Source: Leptasterias polaris | Taxonomy: Eukaryota; Echinodermata; Asteroidea; Forcipulatida; Asteriidae | Length of the DNA: 64,000 nt | Direction: 5' to 3' | Assembly (NCBI GenBank): GCA_037783415.1 | Contig: JAZGTN010000062.1 | Coordinates: 411,501 to 475,500 of the forward strand | In this document: piece after piece, positions 24,654-38,400 of the stretch | Position numbering within the stretch: the stretch's first letter is position 1 | Layout: each line of letters opens with the position of its first letter | The notes under the pieces: generated by a model | Told to the model about the DNA's origin: nothing | The model's database searches: none | What the model saw: the letters and a program-made list of their open reading frames with translations, nothing else | Translations under genes and position numbers: made by a program

Positions 24654-27600
24654 AGGTCTTTGAAGAATCTTAAACAGGCTACCATGTGCTGTGTATAGGC
24701 TGTCATAGGAACATAGAAGCCTCTACAGATCACAGAATCTACCAGAAGACTGTTTTATAAGAATGATGTACATAGAGGCTGGTCTGAACTATCACCAAGT
24801 AGTATAATGAAAAGTGGCCGTGTTTTTGACTGTAAATTTGATTTACACAGCTGTATGAATATGAATACATCGTTACAAGTGTGCAGTGTAATTCATATAT
24901 TAAGCTGTATTCTCAATGTACATGTAGCTAAACAGATTTTGTATGGCTTCAACAACTCTATAAAAACAAAATGTCCAACTGTTTTGTAAAAGTGACTCTC
25001 TTTCTTTGAACGAGCGGTTAAGTCAGATTTTTAGCCGATTTATCCCGAAAATTTAGATTTGAAAATTAAAATGCTATTTTTATAGATTCAAAAAAAATTA
25101 CATACTTTCAATTGTGGATTACCAAAAAAAATCTGCCAATAATAAGTGGTAGTTAATTAAAAACCAGTGAACGATTTCCCTTGTCTAGCAGAGCAAATTG
25201 CTACACAAAATGCATCAGCTGCTACTCAAAAATCAGGAGTTGCTACTCAATATTAGCATTCAGTGTGCACAAAACAAGTTAAGTCTAAATATTTTTGCTA
25301 TTGCTATGCAAAATTGCTGGATGAAATAGTTCTAAACATGAATTATTGTCAGGATCACAACATTATCTCACGTCAATCAGCAATGTACAAAACATTTTGC
25401 ATGTCACTTTCCATCTTGGAAAATCAGGCCATGCAACTTTAAGGGAGAGAACTCATCAAAGAAAACCAATGTCTCTATAAGTTCATTTGTTAGGATTTCA
25501 GGTGTGCATTTTGGTGACCTTGACCAGAAGCAAGTTTCTTATATAATATTCACCATTTAAAAACAACTTCAGAGAAAAATGCGAAGAAAAGGTCCATAAA
25601 CATAAACAATTTTCTACTTAAATGTATATTGCTCTTTGTTTTATTTCTGTGGTTTGAAACCTGCTCTTTGAAAAATTGATAAACATTTATGGACTCTTAT
25701 GCTCAGCAAAAGACATTTTTGACAAATTTCCATAGAAACTTGCATCACTTTTTAAGACCCATATTTTAAAACCAGGCCAAACCGAGCCAAACACCGAGTT
25801 GCAGTATAACACGAACTGCAAACAAAACTTGTTTCTGGTCAGGGTTGCCAAAACATGTTCCTGGCTAGGAACAACATCCGAGGAATCTAATAAGTGTTGC
25901 ATAATTTTAAAGTTATATGTTGTTAAGTAAGTGCAACTACAGTATGCAATATCAAATTCCCATTCAAAGCACGAATGTGAATAAAATACTATAGAGCTGA
26001 TATACGCACATCCCATTATATTAAGCTGTTCTCTTATTAAGGATATTGCTTACTTCTCTTTCCGCCTCTGGAACATTTGTTGGGTCACAGCTGTAATATG
26101 TAAATGCCTTGTTAATGCCTTGTTACTCTGATTTTAAGCAGTGTGGCCAAAGAACATCTTAAACATTCACTGTACTTCTTTCTTTTCTTTTCTTTGTAAT
26201 ACAAATTTGACCAAAGAAAATGGTTGAGATGGGAGCTGCATTTAATGCATTTGCTGGGGTTCTTTGTTAATACCATGTAAAATGTAAATACATGGATCAT
26301 GTGATCTTACATATTGCATTCACAAAATACAAGATTTTAACTGAAAATACCAGGAGCTGTTAACTTTTCAATAAACTCAAAATTTAAAACCAGTTTGTTG
26401 TTTCTTTTTAATTGTTTCCTTGAATTTACAAGTTAACTGCAATAATATTATTTCAAGAGAAGAACTTGATTTTCATAACAATTACAATGAAAACTATCTT
26501 TGTTATTGGCAGCATTTTTTTCTCTGATGCATCGACTGCCTCTTCGTCTCTTTTACCTTATTTATTAAGCAAACTAACAGTTGAGAGATGGGAAAGTTGA
26601 GTTTGTTAAATTGTGTAGAGAAATCCTTTAGAGACCAAAGGCTTGTGTAAATATGCCTTCAAGATTTCACCCTCCAAGTAACGTGTTCTAACACTAGTAA
26701 TTTCCCAATATTTTTCAAGTTAAGACACTATGTACATATCTAAGACAAAACCAGATTGTTATTATTATAATTATTTTTACATGTCTACTGGAAAAACTCT
26801 GCTGAATGTGATGATGATTTTCCCAAAAAGAATGGTCTTTAAAAGGTTAACATTAGGGCAGGATTGTTGTTTTTCACAGAGACATTGAAAACAGTAATTT
26901 TCTGCTTATCTGGAGAGCAAAACTCTGGGTCTTGAGATTGTCAGACTTGCCCTTGAGATTATGGACCTGCTTCAAGCCAAAACATTTAGAAATATTTTCC
27001 TTACAGCTCATGTTATCTGAATGGAATATACAATTCTGATAACAAACTGATAACAATTGTAGAGCTGCCCATCTTGTTTCAATTTTGAATGTTGGCCTAT
27101 ACTGAAAGTCTGTGGGTCAACTGATGCCCTCATTCTTGTATACAAAGCTTAGCCTGTGACACCATAAGATGTTTGCTGTATGTGCTCAGTGGTTTGTTAA
27201 AGGTACCCAATTTGAAGTGTTCCTTAGCTTTATCTGGAAGTAAAATTGTGATCCAGCATCATAAATGAACACAATTATCAGTCAGAATTTAGCATTTTTA
27301 AAACTAAGTACAATTCTTCAGCTTGAAATAAATAGCGTTTTTAAAATCCCACCCTATAGAAAGTGTCTAATTGGGAGAGATCCTATGTAAACTACTCCAA
27401 TTTATATCAAACTGTTGAGCTTTATCAGTTTAATTTAATTGTCAAGCTCCATCTACTTTCCTTGGTAAAAGAGAAAAATAACCATGTACGTTTGTTAATG
27501 TACATTTTTAGTGTTTTTTTAATATGAGTAGTATTTTGCATAGGGCCTACCAAGTGCTATACATGTAGGTGGGAACCATCCATTTTGATGGTAACTTGGC

Positions 27601-28018
27601 ATAGCCATGTAGGCAGGTTATGAGTTTTAAGTCCGTTGCCTTTGACAACTTAAGAATCCAACATTCTTTTCTGCAACAGCCTCTACTATGTCGAGCAGGT
27701 GTGAGATTGTATGAGAATGAAAACCCCTAAAAATTTGATAACAGTTCAAACTGGTGTGAAGTTAATCCCATATAGAATTGCAGGATGTTGCATTTAAAGA
27801 AGTTCACAGACTCTTCACAGCATTTCAAAAATATATATGTAAGTCTGGTTATAACAAGGGTCCAGTCTTTCATCTCTTTGATGGCAATTTCGCCTCTTTC
27901 AAGAAAATCTGAAGGTATAATGAGACCAATGAAAAATCCAAGCAAATCACATGCCTGGTAGAAATAATTCTGTTCTATTTAGAGAGACAAGTTAATATCA
28001 ACAAGTGGAAGTTTTGCT
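24654..28018. other. TMEM165 3' UTR and intergenic sequence
   Basis: After the stop codon, AATAAA occurs at 25980-25985 and 26370-26375, possible 3' ends for TMEM165. Beyond them I recognise no gene. ORFs are short and unsupported. Confidence 0.4.
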
Positions 28019-28380
28019 TAAAGGTATTATACAGGATTGGCAGAGCTGACAAAATAATAACAGACGGTGTTCATGTTTTGTGTAATCAACCACATACATG
28101 AAATAACAAACCTGTGAAAATTTGAGCTCAATTGGTCATCGAGGTCACGAGAAAATAGTGAAAAGAGACCTTATGTGTTTTCTGTTTTTCAAACATCGAG
28201 TTTATTATTGCGCGCGATAAAAACTATTGTTTTACTAATTTCTCAGAAACGATAGCATTTTAGGCAGAAATATTTTAAGGAACCCTTTCTACCATTACTT
28301 ACTTTAAATCATGTAAGTTATGTGTGAATCTGTGAACATTTGTGTTTTTCGATCGTACCAATAGTGTACAGGGCCTTTAA
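28019..28380. mobile_element. TTAA-flanked MITE-like repeat
   Basis: It is bounded by TTAA at 28019-28022 and 28377-28380, with ends TTAAAGGTATTATAC and GTGTACAGGGCCTTTAA as imperfect inverted repeats. The interior has CCTGTGAAAATTTGAGCTCA, and a variant of that core recurs near 47800. I associate this type with echinoderm and other invertebrate genomes; that is recollection, not a search. Confidence 0.6.
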
Positions 28381-28935
28381 TATTGACTTAAAGTGAGTCA
28401 AAGTTGTTTCTCACTAATGGATGTTTTGCCAATCAGATTGAGAAGGCTTGAGGCCAAGCTGACCGGATCCTCTAGGAGTGCACTCAACCTCCACGTGGCA
28501 CCGCCTGTATTTTAAAGTTTTGTAGTAAAATAGACCTTTCTTTTGCATTGTCACGCTCATAGGCACTTGTTTTGCCAACTTGGATATGTAAAGTTTGGGT
28601 AGCATTTGCTGCAAAAAAAAATATAAATAAATAAATAAACGTATAATAATTTTTATAAGATGATAAATTACTGATGAATCAGTGCTACTCAAAAAAAAAC
28701 AAATACAAAATATTCTTTATTTTAAAGAAATGAAAGGCTTTGTTGAAGGGTAAACAATATTTTTTTTTTAACAAGACTTCAATTGTTTATGAAGAACATC
28801 CATCATTTTTTGAATGGCAGAGCCTAGCACTATTAAAAGTAGTAGTACTAGCCTGGCATAAATTTCCCCTTTTTAAAATTTAATATTTATTAATTTTTTT
28901 TTTTTTAAATGAGGAATGAGTTTACTTTTGGTTTG

Positions 28936-29101
28936 CCCCTCCTCCCTCCTCCCTTCTCGCCACCCTCCCTCCCCCCTCCCTCCTCCCTCCTCCCCCCTCC
29001 ACCCTCCCCCCTCCTCCACCCTCCCCCCTCCACCCTCCCTCCTCCCTCCTCCCTCCTCCACCCTCCCTCCTCCCTCCTCCACCCTCCCTCCTCCACCCCC
29101 T
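28936..29101. repeat. CCTCC-rich polypyrimidine tract (G-quadruplex-prone on the minus strand)
   Basis: About 165 bp of almost uninterrupted CCCTCC/CCACC repeats on the plus strand ends 267 bp before the TDRD3 start codon. The complementary strand is a run of GGAGG/GGTGG blocks able to form G-quadruplexes. It creates long artefactual ORFs on both strands. It may lie in the promoter or 5' UTR of TDRD3. Confidence 0.9.
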
Positions 29102-29368
29102 GGCCTCCACCAAAAAGAGGATTAATAATATGCCAAAAGGAAACTCTATCGTCAAGAGAGGGCTCACTTTTGCTTTACAGACGTGGACTGGTGCTGTGCG
29201 GAATAACTCTGTTGGACGCATAAGTAGGCCCAAGGGTAAGGAGCTAGACATTGCACACGTTTTGACAGTAGTCGAAGAATTTTATTGCATTTTATTTTTA
29301 ACAATTTTAAGTAATTCTCTTCATTAAAAACAATCTATATAGTACATTGGTATAGCCTTGCTTTAGTT

Positions 29369-29400
29369 ATGGTGGAACCAGCTTTATTAAACCAAGGATG
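29369..29400 (+). CDS. TDRD3: TDRD3 first coding exon (10 codons plus 2 nt)
   Basis: The ATG at 29369 opens [10 protein letters not shown], followed by TG at a strong donor (ATG|GTAAGT). Joined to the G opening exon 2 it makes Trp and gives [10 protein letters not shown], which aligns with the start of vertebrate TDRD3 (GWYLTDEGIE). This phase-2 match across a 6.76-kb intron is why I chose this start. No other upstream segment gave both the right phase and the GW ending. Confidence 0.85.
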
Positions 29401-32400
29401 GTAAGTACATTTACTTGATATTCATGTTCATGCATGTCAAGTCACCCGCCTGTCCGTCCGCTGTCTCAGTGTCTATCATCTCTCTGATCTGCAACAAAAA
29501 CAAACTCTTTCGAGTGTCAAATTAAAAGGCCTATCAGTATCACAGCATGATCACAGTATCAGTACTATCATTATCAATCATCGTTCAATTCATTCAATTA
29601 GGAAAAGTGTTAATTATTAAAGGAGCATACCGGTTTGCTGTTTACGTACCAAGTGATGTATAGTCATGGTAGAGAGTCCAGCACTTTTTGCATTTTTTCA
29701 CAAAAACCTAACAAGTTTGGTACCATTGGAAAGAGGATTCCAAAAGAAATCCAACTGTTTATTTCACTTCAATAGCTTAATACACAGTATTGGGGAGTTA
29801 TGCTCATTTAAAGGTGGCAGAAGAACAATTTGAGTCTGTCAATTTCTTACTGATAAAGCTAAAAAAGGGGGTGGAAACTGTCTTTCTTTGAGTTTGATGA
29901 AATGTGATGATTATAAAAATTGTATGATTCCAAATTATGATTTATAAAGTTTCAGTTCATTTTTCTTAGAAAATATTAAATGCAATACACTAGTGTATCC
30001 TCCCCTGTCCGGTTTTCGATGTAGTAGGCCTTTTTCTTTGAATTGAAAAAAAATAAAAATATTCCATAATCAACTGATGCCCTAATTACCTTCCTTTGTT
30101 TATAAGAAATATGCAAACATATATTAAAACGTGATGGACATTGAAACTTTCACACCACGCACCGATCTTCGATGACTTCAATAGCGTCCCATTTGTTTTG
30201 AGTTTGACCTGTTTTCGATGCAAACAAGAAAGTATGGTGTCCGGGTGAAGCCATACGTGGAAGAGACATCTGCAGTGACTACAAGTGTTCTGTGAGACTT
30301 AGTGTATGACTCTATAGCCAGCAGTTTTCTTCATTTTATTCAACATATTTTTTATTTAGTTTAAAAAATAACCATGGTATTTTTCAAAAACTTAAAAAAA
30401 AAATATATTTAAAAAAAATGTTAATAATTCTTGGCTTTCAAATCTTATTTTTATTTAGTTTTGTGTCTTTTTATGTTTCTTAACATTTATAATAAAGCAT
30501 ATAAATAAACAGTGATAATCGAATCACAAAGCTGATGTTTAAATTTTAATATTAATAACAAAAATGATAGAGTGTTACAAAAAAAAATTATCCAGACTAT
30601 TAGAAAATGATATAAGGCACGTGGCTTCTTTAAGCCTCTGTATTTTTTCCCCCAGAATGCTCAGCAGAATGTTCAGTCACATGATTTGATCATCGTGAAT
30701 TGTGAATTGAAAAAGTGTTTGATGAAACTTTTTCGGTGGGAATTTTTTTTTTGATGGCCCCGACAGTATGACATATTTTTGTACCTTGCAGAAATGCCTA
30801 AAATACCACAACTTTTTGCATAACAAGTGCAACTAACCAGTGGAGCCTTACATGTTTCTAAGTTTTGGTCAAATGAGAGGAGACTCTTTGCTTGGCAAGT
30901 CAAACCACAAAAATTGTATCTAGGGACTGTTTACATCGCACGCAGAGAGGTAAAAGATTTGCCTCGATTTCAGGGACGCCCTGAATACAGGGCGTCCTAC
31001 GATATAATAATTAATATTATAAAAACAATGCTACCATAAAATTGTTAAAATACTGAAAGAAAATCACTATATTTTTACCAACACAGCCCAATTGGGCTTG
31101 ATACAACACGTGATTTGGAAACCATATGTACTTACTACCATAAACCCGATTTTGATGGTATTTCTGGAAGCACCTTTCTCTATAAATTTGCTTTGCGATC
31201 GTTCGCGATAGTTCATAATATAAAAAAAAGTACACAGACACTCAGCTTAGAGTCTGACCTTTCAAATAATTAACTGTCGAAGAACTGTAATGATCTATGT
31301 ATATGTCATTTCGAAGCATTTTCATGAGAAAAATCTACATAAAATGTCCGTATTTCAAGGGTTCAAAAAAACGGGCAAAAATAACATTTTTACTCACCTG
31401 AATTCTATCAAACTTGGTATCATTGGAAAGCTGATACAATTTTACGCATCTTGGTTTTGTTTTCTCACGTTATCTCGGAAGAAAGAGCGCCTTCCAGTGC
31501 CCAAGAGAATATACTTTTTGTAGCAGTCGACAAAATGGACGTTGTAAAATTTAGACGCGTCAAAATCTGGTCCCGAAATACGCTAAATTAAACTGAATTT
31601 TTCACAAATTTACTGCATCTTTTTCTGAGATATTTTTTTTTCTTTGGAGTTATTAATATTTCTTCTTCTTGAAAACTGAATCTTCGTTTGATTTGGACAA
31701 GGTTAACGATAACAAATGGTGAGTTATTCACAGCTACTTTTCACACACAAACAGATGTTTTTAGAAATTGCCATTTTGCCGGACTCGCTAGTCATGGACA
31801 ATTTTTTTAAAGCATTATAATAAAGGTGGTTCCAAGGTGGTTTCTTTAGGATGATTATAAAAAAGTCATCAAATTGTCACAACGAATGTCGAATGTCACT
31901 GGTTTTTAATAATAATATAGCCCACTTCTGTGGCGCAGGCCAAGGGAAGGTCTCATTCAAGGATTCATGGAGAGACCTTGGCCACCAAAGTGGGGCTAGT
32001 TCAGTTGTAGAAAAAACAAAGCCTTTTATTAAGGTAGTAGTGAATGTGTTCCGCCCCAATCACCCCAACCTGCATCATTCTGCATGTTACAGTTCTGGAT
32101 CTGGATCAATATTCTCAACACTCTTACTTTAAACTAGAGCCAAACGAGAAGTGTGAGTGTGCGCAGTGTAGTTTTTAGTTACTTCTTAGGTGAGATATGA
32201 CGGCTCCTTTAAAGGTCTTATTGTCCGTGATGGCTATTATGTCTGGAGGTAATGTGTTCCAGTCTTTTACTGTTTGGGGGAAATATGAGTATTTGAAGCA
32301 GTCTTTGTTTGCGGAGAACAGTTGGTAGGCCTTGCTGAGTGTGATTGGGGCGCTCCAACTGTTGTTTGGATCGCCATGATTGCAGTGTCACTATTCTGTA

Positions 32401-35400
32401 CTTTTTCTTCCCGGTTTTGCGCCAACTTCAACAAATTGAAGACTGAGGCACATTTTTAAGAGCGCTAAACGTGGTGGAGTGTGTAGAGGGAAAAAAAATA
32501 ACTATAGAGAGACAAGGGACTAATCTGATGATGGAGTACCTAGGAAGAGTTTGAATTGTTCGATTGTAGAAGCTTTGACAGTAGATTCTGGCAGGACATT
32601 CCATTGACTGACGGTACAGGGAAAGAAAGACATCTTGTGATAATCCTTGGTGCAGGTTGGAACCCTGTATGCATGGGAATTTTGTGTGCGGGAAGATTTG
32701 GTTAAGTTTTTTGTTTGGTACGGCATATTTACTGCAACTAAACCACGGTGGATTTTGTAAAACATGGACATCCTAGCAATTATTCGTCTCTCCTCCAAAG
32801 TTTCCCAGTTGAGACTTGCAAGCATTTCACCAACACTGCTCTTATGACCATATCGACTAAGTGCGAATCTTGCTGCACTGCGTTGCACCATTTCAAGTTG
32901 TTTAGTGAGATTAGTTGTGCAAGGGTCCCAGACAATTGAGCCATATTCCATCAGTGGTCGGACAATCGATTTGTAAGCTAGCTGCTTGAAGGACGAGTTT
33001 TTGACTTTCAGATTGCGCCTCAGAAAATTTAGTGAGTTTGTTGCCTTTGAAACAACATTACTTATGTGTTGGTTCCATTTGATGGTTTCGTGATGGTTAC
33101 ACCTAAATATTTAGTTTTGTTCACACGTTTAAGTTCCCGACCATGAAGAAAGTAGTTGTGGGTAATTGGCTTCTTCTTGCAGGTGATGCTTATTACTTCA
33201 CACTTGTCAAGGTTGAAATTCATTTGCCATGTTTTCCCCCGGCCCCAGGTGGTAAGGAGATCAAGATCAGCCTGTAGTTTAAGGGTATCACTCTCGGTCT
33301 TCATGGCAATGGAGAGCAGTATATCATCTGCAAAAAGACGTGTTGTTGAAGTCAGACCACCAGCAATATCATTGATGTAGAATAAAAAAAGGCATGGCCC
33401 CAAGACAGAACCCTGAGGTACTCCAGAAATAACAGGGACGCTGCTGGAGGAGAAGCCATCAACCAATACTGTTTGTGATCTATTACTAAGAAAGCTGGAG
33501 ATCCATTTATTTACTGACCCATTGATACCATACCATCGTAGTTTTTCCAATAGCTTGCCGTGCCCGACCTTGTCAAAGGCTTTTGAAAAATCTAATACAC
33601 AAACATCTGTTTGAAGACCGGATTGCATATTCTTGGTTACATCGTTGATGAATTGAATAAGTTGGGTTTCGCAAGACCTCCTTGCCCTAAATCCATGCTG
33701 GAGTGGGTTGAGAAGGTTGTGTGCACTGGCGTGGTGCATAATATTACTACACAAGATATGTTCCATAAGTTTAGATGCTATACAGGTGAGGCTAATGGGA
33801 CGATAGTTGGATGGAAGATATTTTTGGCCCTTTTTAAAAATTGGTGTGATATTAGCATGCTTCCAATCTACAGGGACTTGTCCCTCTTGGAGTGATTTGT
33901 GAAAGATTGTTGTAAGTGGGCCTGAAAGTTCCTCTGAAAGTTCCTTAAGAATCCGTGGGCTGATGTTGTCTGGTCCAGCAGCTTTTTCTGATTTCAGGTT
34001 CTTTAGGAACTTAAGAACACCAGGTTTGGTTATGACAATATCAGGCATCGGTTGCATCATTTAGGTTAACTGAAGTGAAACAAAATGGTAGAAAATGATC
34101 TTTACTTTGCAGTTTGTTCAAGAAGTTTTTTTAATTCCGAAAATGACACATAAATTTTCCAGTAAAACACATAAATAATATAAAATGGCACGAATTGAAT
34201 AATTTAAAAATTAATGTAGGACAGTTAAGGAAAATGTATGGTTGAAAATCAAAATAAAGAATACCAAATATATTTAGGGAAACTTATAAGCAATAGTACT
34301 TAATTGAGAAAACACACATAGGCTTTAGATTATTAGTGTATTAAGTTTACTTGAAAGTTTTGTTTATATTATTTTCAACCAAAAAAATTCCTTAATTAAT
34401 GTTTAATTTATTTAATTCGTACTATTTATTTTGTAATGGAATTTTACTTAATATATATTTTAATGATAGGGCTAAGCATGGAAGAATAAGGGCTAAGTTG
34501 AAAGTTTGTTTATATTATTTTAAATCAATTGTTTTCCTTAAATTTCCTACATTATTTATTTTATGTGTTTTAATTTACTGGAACATTTATCTCCTTTTTT
34601 CGGAAAAAAAAAAAGTCAGACATTAACTGCAAAAGAAAGCTCATTTTCTACGATGTTGTTTCCATGCTTTTAGAAAGATGTCTTTTTTAAACGCTGGTTA
34701 TTAGGCACTTTTTATTTATGAGACTACATATTAAACACACAATGATACTTATTTAATTTTTCTGACCGAGTTGGCTGCAGACCGAGTTGACTTCGAACCG
34801 AGTTGACCTCGGACCGAGTTGACCTCGGACCGAGTTGACTTCAGACCGAGTTGACTTCGGACCGAGTTGACTCCGTACCGAGTTGACCTCGGACCGAGTT
34901 GACTTCAGACCGAGTTGACTTCAGACCGAGTTGACTTCAGACCGAGTTGACTCGGACCGAGTTGACTTCGGACCGAGTTGACCCATAACCCTTACAGGGT
35001 ACCATCGGTGCATGGAGGAGCCAGTCCGGAAAAATGTCAGTATCCTGCCACCGCTCTATAAGGGATTTATTTGTTTTTTTAATGGATGTTGGACTTCATT
35101 TCACTATTTGTAATATTCCTAGACATGCTAGAGGAATTGGTAGCTAAAACGCTATATTTTGACCTTAAAAAGGAAAATTCAAGCGCACATTTCATTGCTC
35201 GAAGGAACTAAAATGGAGTGTAGCAAGTAGCATTTTCATGATTTTGACACTTTATAACAGTTCAAAGTGCATATGCCTCTCTGTATACATTCTGTCAACC
35301 CTTTCGGACAGGTGAGGATATAATTTGACCTAAATTAACTGAGATAATGTGGTGGCAGGATACAGATTTTTAGCCGCCGGTCTCCCCATCTACTGGCTGT

Positions 35401-38400
35401 GATGTTTGCAAAGTACGTTGCAATATTGAGTTTAGTTGTGTCTGTAGTTAAGTTGGTACGGGTGATGGAGTGATTGAATCTTCTCCACGAAAATTACAGC
35501 ATTTCCGTACGAGTCCCATTGTTTGTAAGTTGAGAAAATCCAAATTACCTCGGGGGCAAAGAAGGAAATGAGCAACGGGAACATGAAATGTAGTTTGTTA
35601 AGTGGCATACATTTATGCTTTGTTCAGTGTTAGGCCAACTGTAGTCGGGGCACCCCAACTATAACACTCAAGTTGGGACCAGTCCCAACTATAGTTGGAG
35701 CAAATGTCAAGTTGGGACAGAACAAATGGAAACTAGTACTACGCCTACTGCTACACTAGTTAGAATAGTAGTAGTACTACAGTACTTGTGTTACATGTGA
35801 CTGTATGTAAATGAGGTCAAATAGACCCCATGCATTGGCCGCCATCGCTGATAAAATGTGCATTGCAAGAGTGAAGAGCTATCATTGGCTGAGAGTCCTG
35901 CGCAGCATGTACACACTGACATGTTTCCATTGTTTGTCATCAAAGATGGCGGCAAATGCAATGGGTCTGTCTGTAATGTGAATTGGTTCTCTAGCAGCAT
36001 TGTTAGCTTGGATAAGTAATGCCCCAACATCAATCATATGACCAACAGGAGAACAACATACATGGACTTCAGTCATTGCTGTCATTACTTTTAAAAAGCT
36101 AAATTATCTGAGACAAAGTTGCTTTTGACCTAATAAGTCCTTTTTGTTGATTACAGGAATTTATCCAAAGATGGACTTGAAAGGTGTAAGAATGGCACTC
36201 CTGAAGCGAAAGTGGACTATATTATACAAGAAGCCCTCAATGTAAGTTCTGTTCACAGCTTCAGGCACTGCATGTAAACCTACAGGACTTGATAAGCACA
36301 AATAATAGTGGCTAACTGATAAATAAAATAAAAAACAGAATTCGTGATCAACTTGTCTCCAAGTAATATGTATTTTGCACACACTTTATTTGTTTTGTCT
36401 AATCTAAATTAAACAAAAGCAAACATTTTTTTTCACACAACATCGAAACTTCATGGAAAGACTCTAACATTTTCCTCAGGTGAGGTTTGTTGTAGCACCA
36501 TGTGTAAACCACTGATTACTATTTTCTTGTTCATAAATGTGTGATGTAATGATGACGTCACCTCCTGAACTTTATGAAATGCTTTCTTTATTTTAAAAAA
36601 TGAAGCATATTTTACACTGAACATGGAAGTAATATTTGGACCTATTCTTCTGGTTTAAGCCGGAAGTGGAGTGGTAAAAAGTATTCACAAACCCAACTTT
36701 GGAGACACTGAAAGACCAATGCTCTACAATTCCTAATTGCATCATCACAGGTCATAGAACCCATCGTTCAAAACCTGAACGCATTGTTTGTAATTCTATA
36801 ACCTTTCAATTTTTATTATGATGTGGATTTCCTCTTGTAGATTGATCTGCGACATATTGGGCTACAAGCTTTCTCTACAGATACCAGCAAGGGAAAGGTT
36901 GACAAGGTAAACTTATTATGTTCATGATGTTGAAAGACATTGTTTGTAACAAACTCACATCACTTCTCAAGATTGTTACTGGACAGTGTTGACAGAAGGT
37001 CCACAAAACTAACCCTGTCTATATTTCTAGATCAGGTTTAACTGGTCATAACAGTAGTCTGTACGCACGTATTCTGGTAAAAGCACATTTTTCAAGTATG
37101 ATTAGCGTATTATTACAGCTGGAGATTGGTTTACCTTGAATCAACTCAGAGAGACTAAGTGTCTGATACACATGGAGAGCAAAATGGACATTGTACATTG
37201 TTGACATTTGCATTGTTGACATTTGCATTTACCAATGAGTCTCATATTTGTCTGTGTTTCCAAAATGCAAGGTTTGTAAATTGTCAAAATACTCTTGAAC
37301 ATATTGAAAAATGCTTTGAAGTCTTTTTCTTTCTTTTGATCTCTGGACCAAGTTGAATGTAATTAGATTGGTAACTTAGTGACTTCCAGCCACTTGATGG
37401 TGTCATCGTCGAAGTCTATGATTTTCTGCTAGTTTTTTGGTGGTGTAAAGTTGGGGCAGTCGGAAGTCAGGGGAGTCAGAAATGATGTGGCTGATGGTTT
37501 ATGTTGTGCCACACTGAAATCAATTCGAGCTGGTAGCTCTTGTTTGTGAAATAATATAAGTAAACTGTCTGTCTCAAAAGTTAAACACTTTGGACTGATT
37601 CTTATTATCCAGGTATTGTAATGTTGTTAATTTGTTTCTCTTTTGTCAGATTCATGGTCCAATGGTGTTACAGATCCAGAAGGTACGGAACATCTCTGCA
37701 CCTAAAGCTAATGAAGACTCGGGTGTAGCCCCACCTCTGCTCCGTCTTCAGTTGACTGATGGTCATACTACTGTCATGGCTGTAGTACTCAATAGCATCC
37801 CAAAGATAAGGTGCAGTCAACTTATTGTTTCAAGGATAATAATACACTAGAGCTGAATGTTTCTGTGAAGTCTGGTGCAAACTTTTTGGCAAACACAGCA
37901 ATTACTGAATGTCTGTTTTCGGACACCCAATTTAGTGATTCATATTTTGCCTAGTTATTGTGTACTTTGAACATTTTCTTTGAGTGATAGCAATGTTGTC
38001 ATTTATTCATAATTACTTAAGAGCTTGCAATTAATTTGCTGTGTGAGTATTTTCTCTGATCACTCAGGCTGGACCCAGAGTTTTTAATTTGAGATCGTTT
38101 ATTGTTATGTAAATGTTTGCCTACTTTCTGAACAGTATGTCTACTCCACCTGGGAGCAAGCTGAAGCTACTAGGCTGTGTATCAATGAATCATGGTTTCT
38201 TGCTACTCACAGATAGTAATTGTAAAGTACTAGGAGGTCATGTAGAGGAGCTTATTCAGAGATGGCATCTAGCAAAGGTGAGTTTCCTCCCATAGTGGGA
38301 TGTCAAAACATTTCATCTTATTCTCTAGATAGGTAGTGAATGCATTCAGCAATAGGTGTATGTACATGTAGCAAGTATGGAAAGGAGTCACAAGTATTCA

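Larger units (their letters stand above)
29401..36156 (+). other. TDRD3 intron 1 (6.76 kb)
   Basis: It hosts LINE fragments at 32175-32390 and 32507-34075, a 16-bp minisatellite at 34765-34983, and copies of the TTGGTATCATTGGAAAG repeat. About 29.4-32.1 kb and 35.0-36.1 kb show no recognisable coding sequence. A YY1-like AAGATGGCGGC lies at about 35944, but no exon was supported there. Confidence 0.7.

Noticed and set aside
28873..29251. Several long Gly/Arg/Glu- or Pro/Ser-rich ORFs on both strands
   Set aside because: They are translations of the CCTCC repeat tract in different frames; low complexity alone keeps them open.
35409..35450. Alternative first exon for TDRD3 (ATG near 35411, open to a GTACGG)
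   Set aside because: It would end in phase 0, not the phase 2 needed by exon 2, and lacks the terminal GW seen in the family.
35944..36085. Minus-strand ORF and AAGATGGCGGC motif as a possible promoter or gene
   Set aside because: The motif resembles YY1-type start-site elements, but no exon with a matching donor follows and the ORF matches nothing I know.
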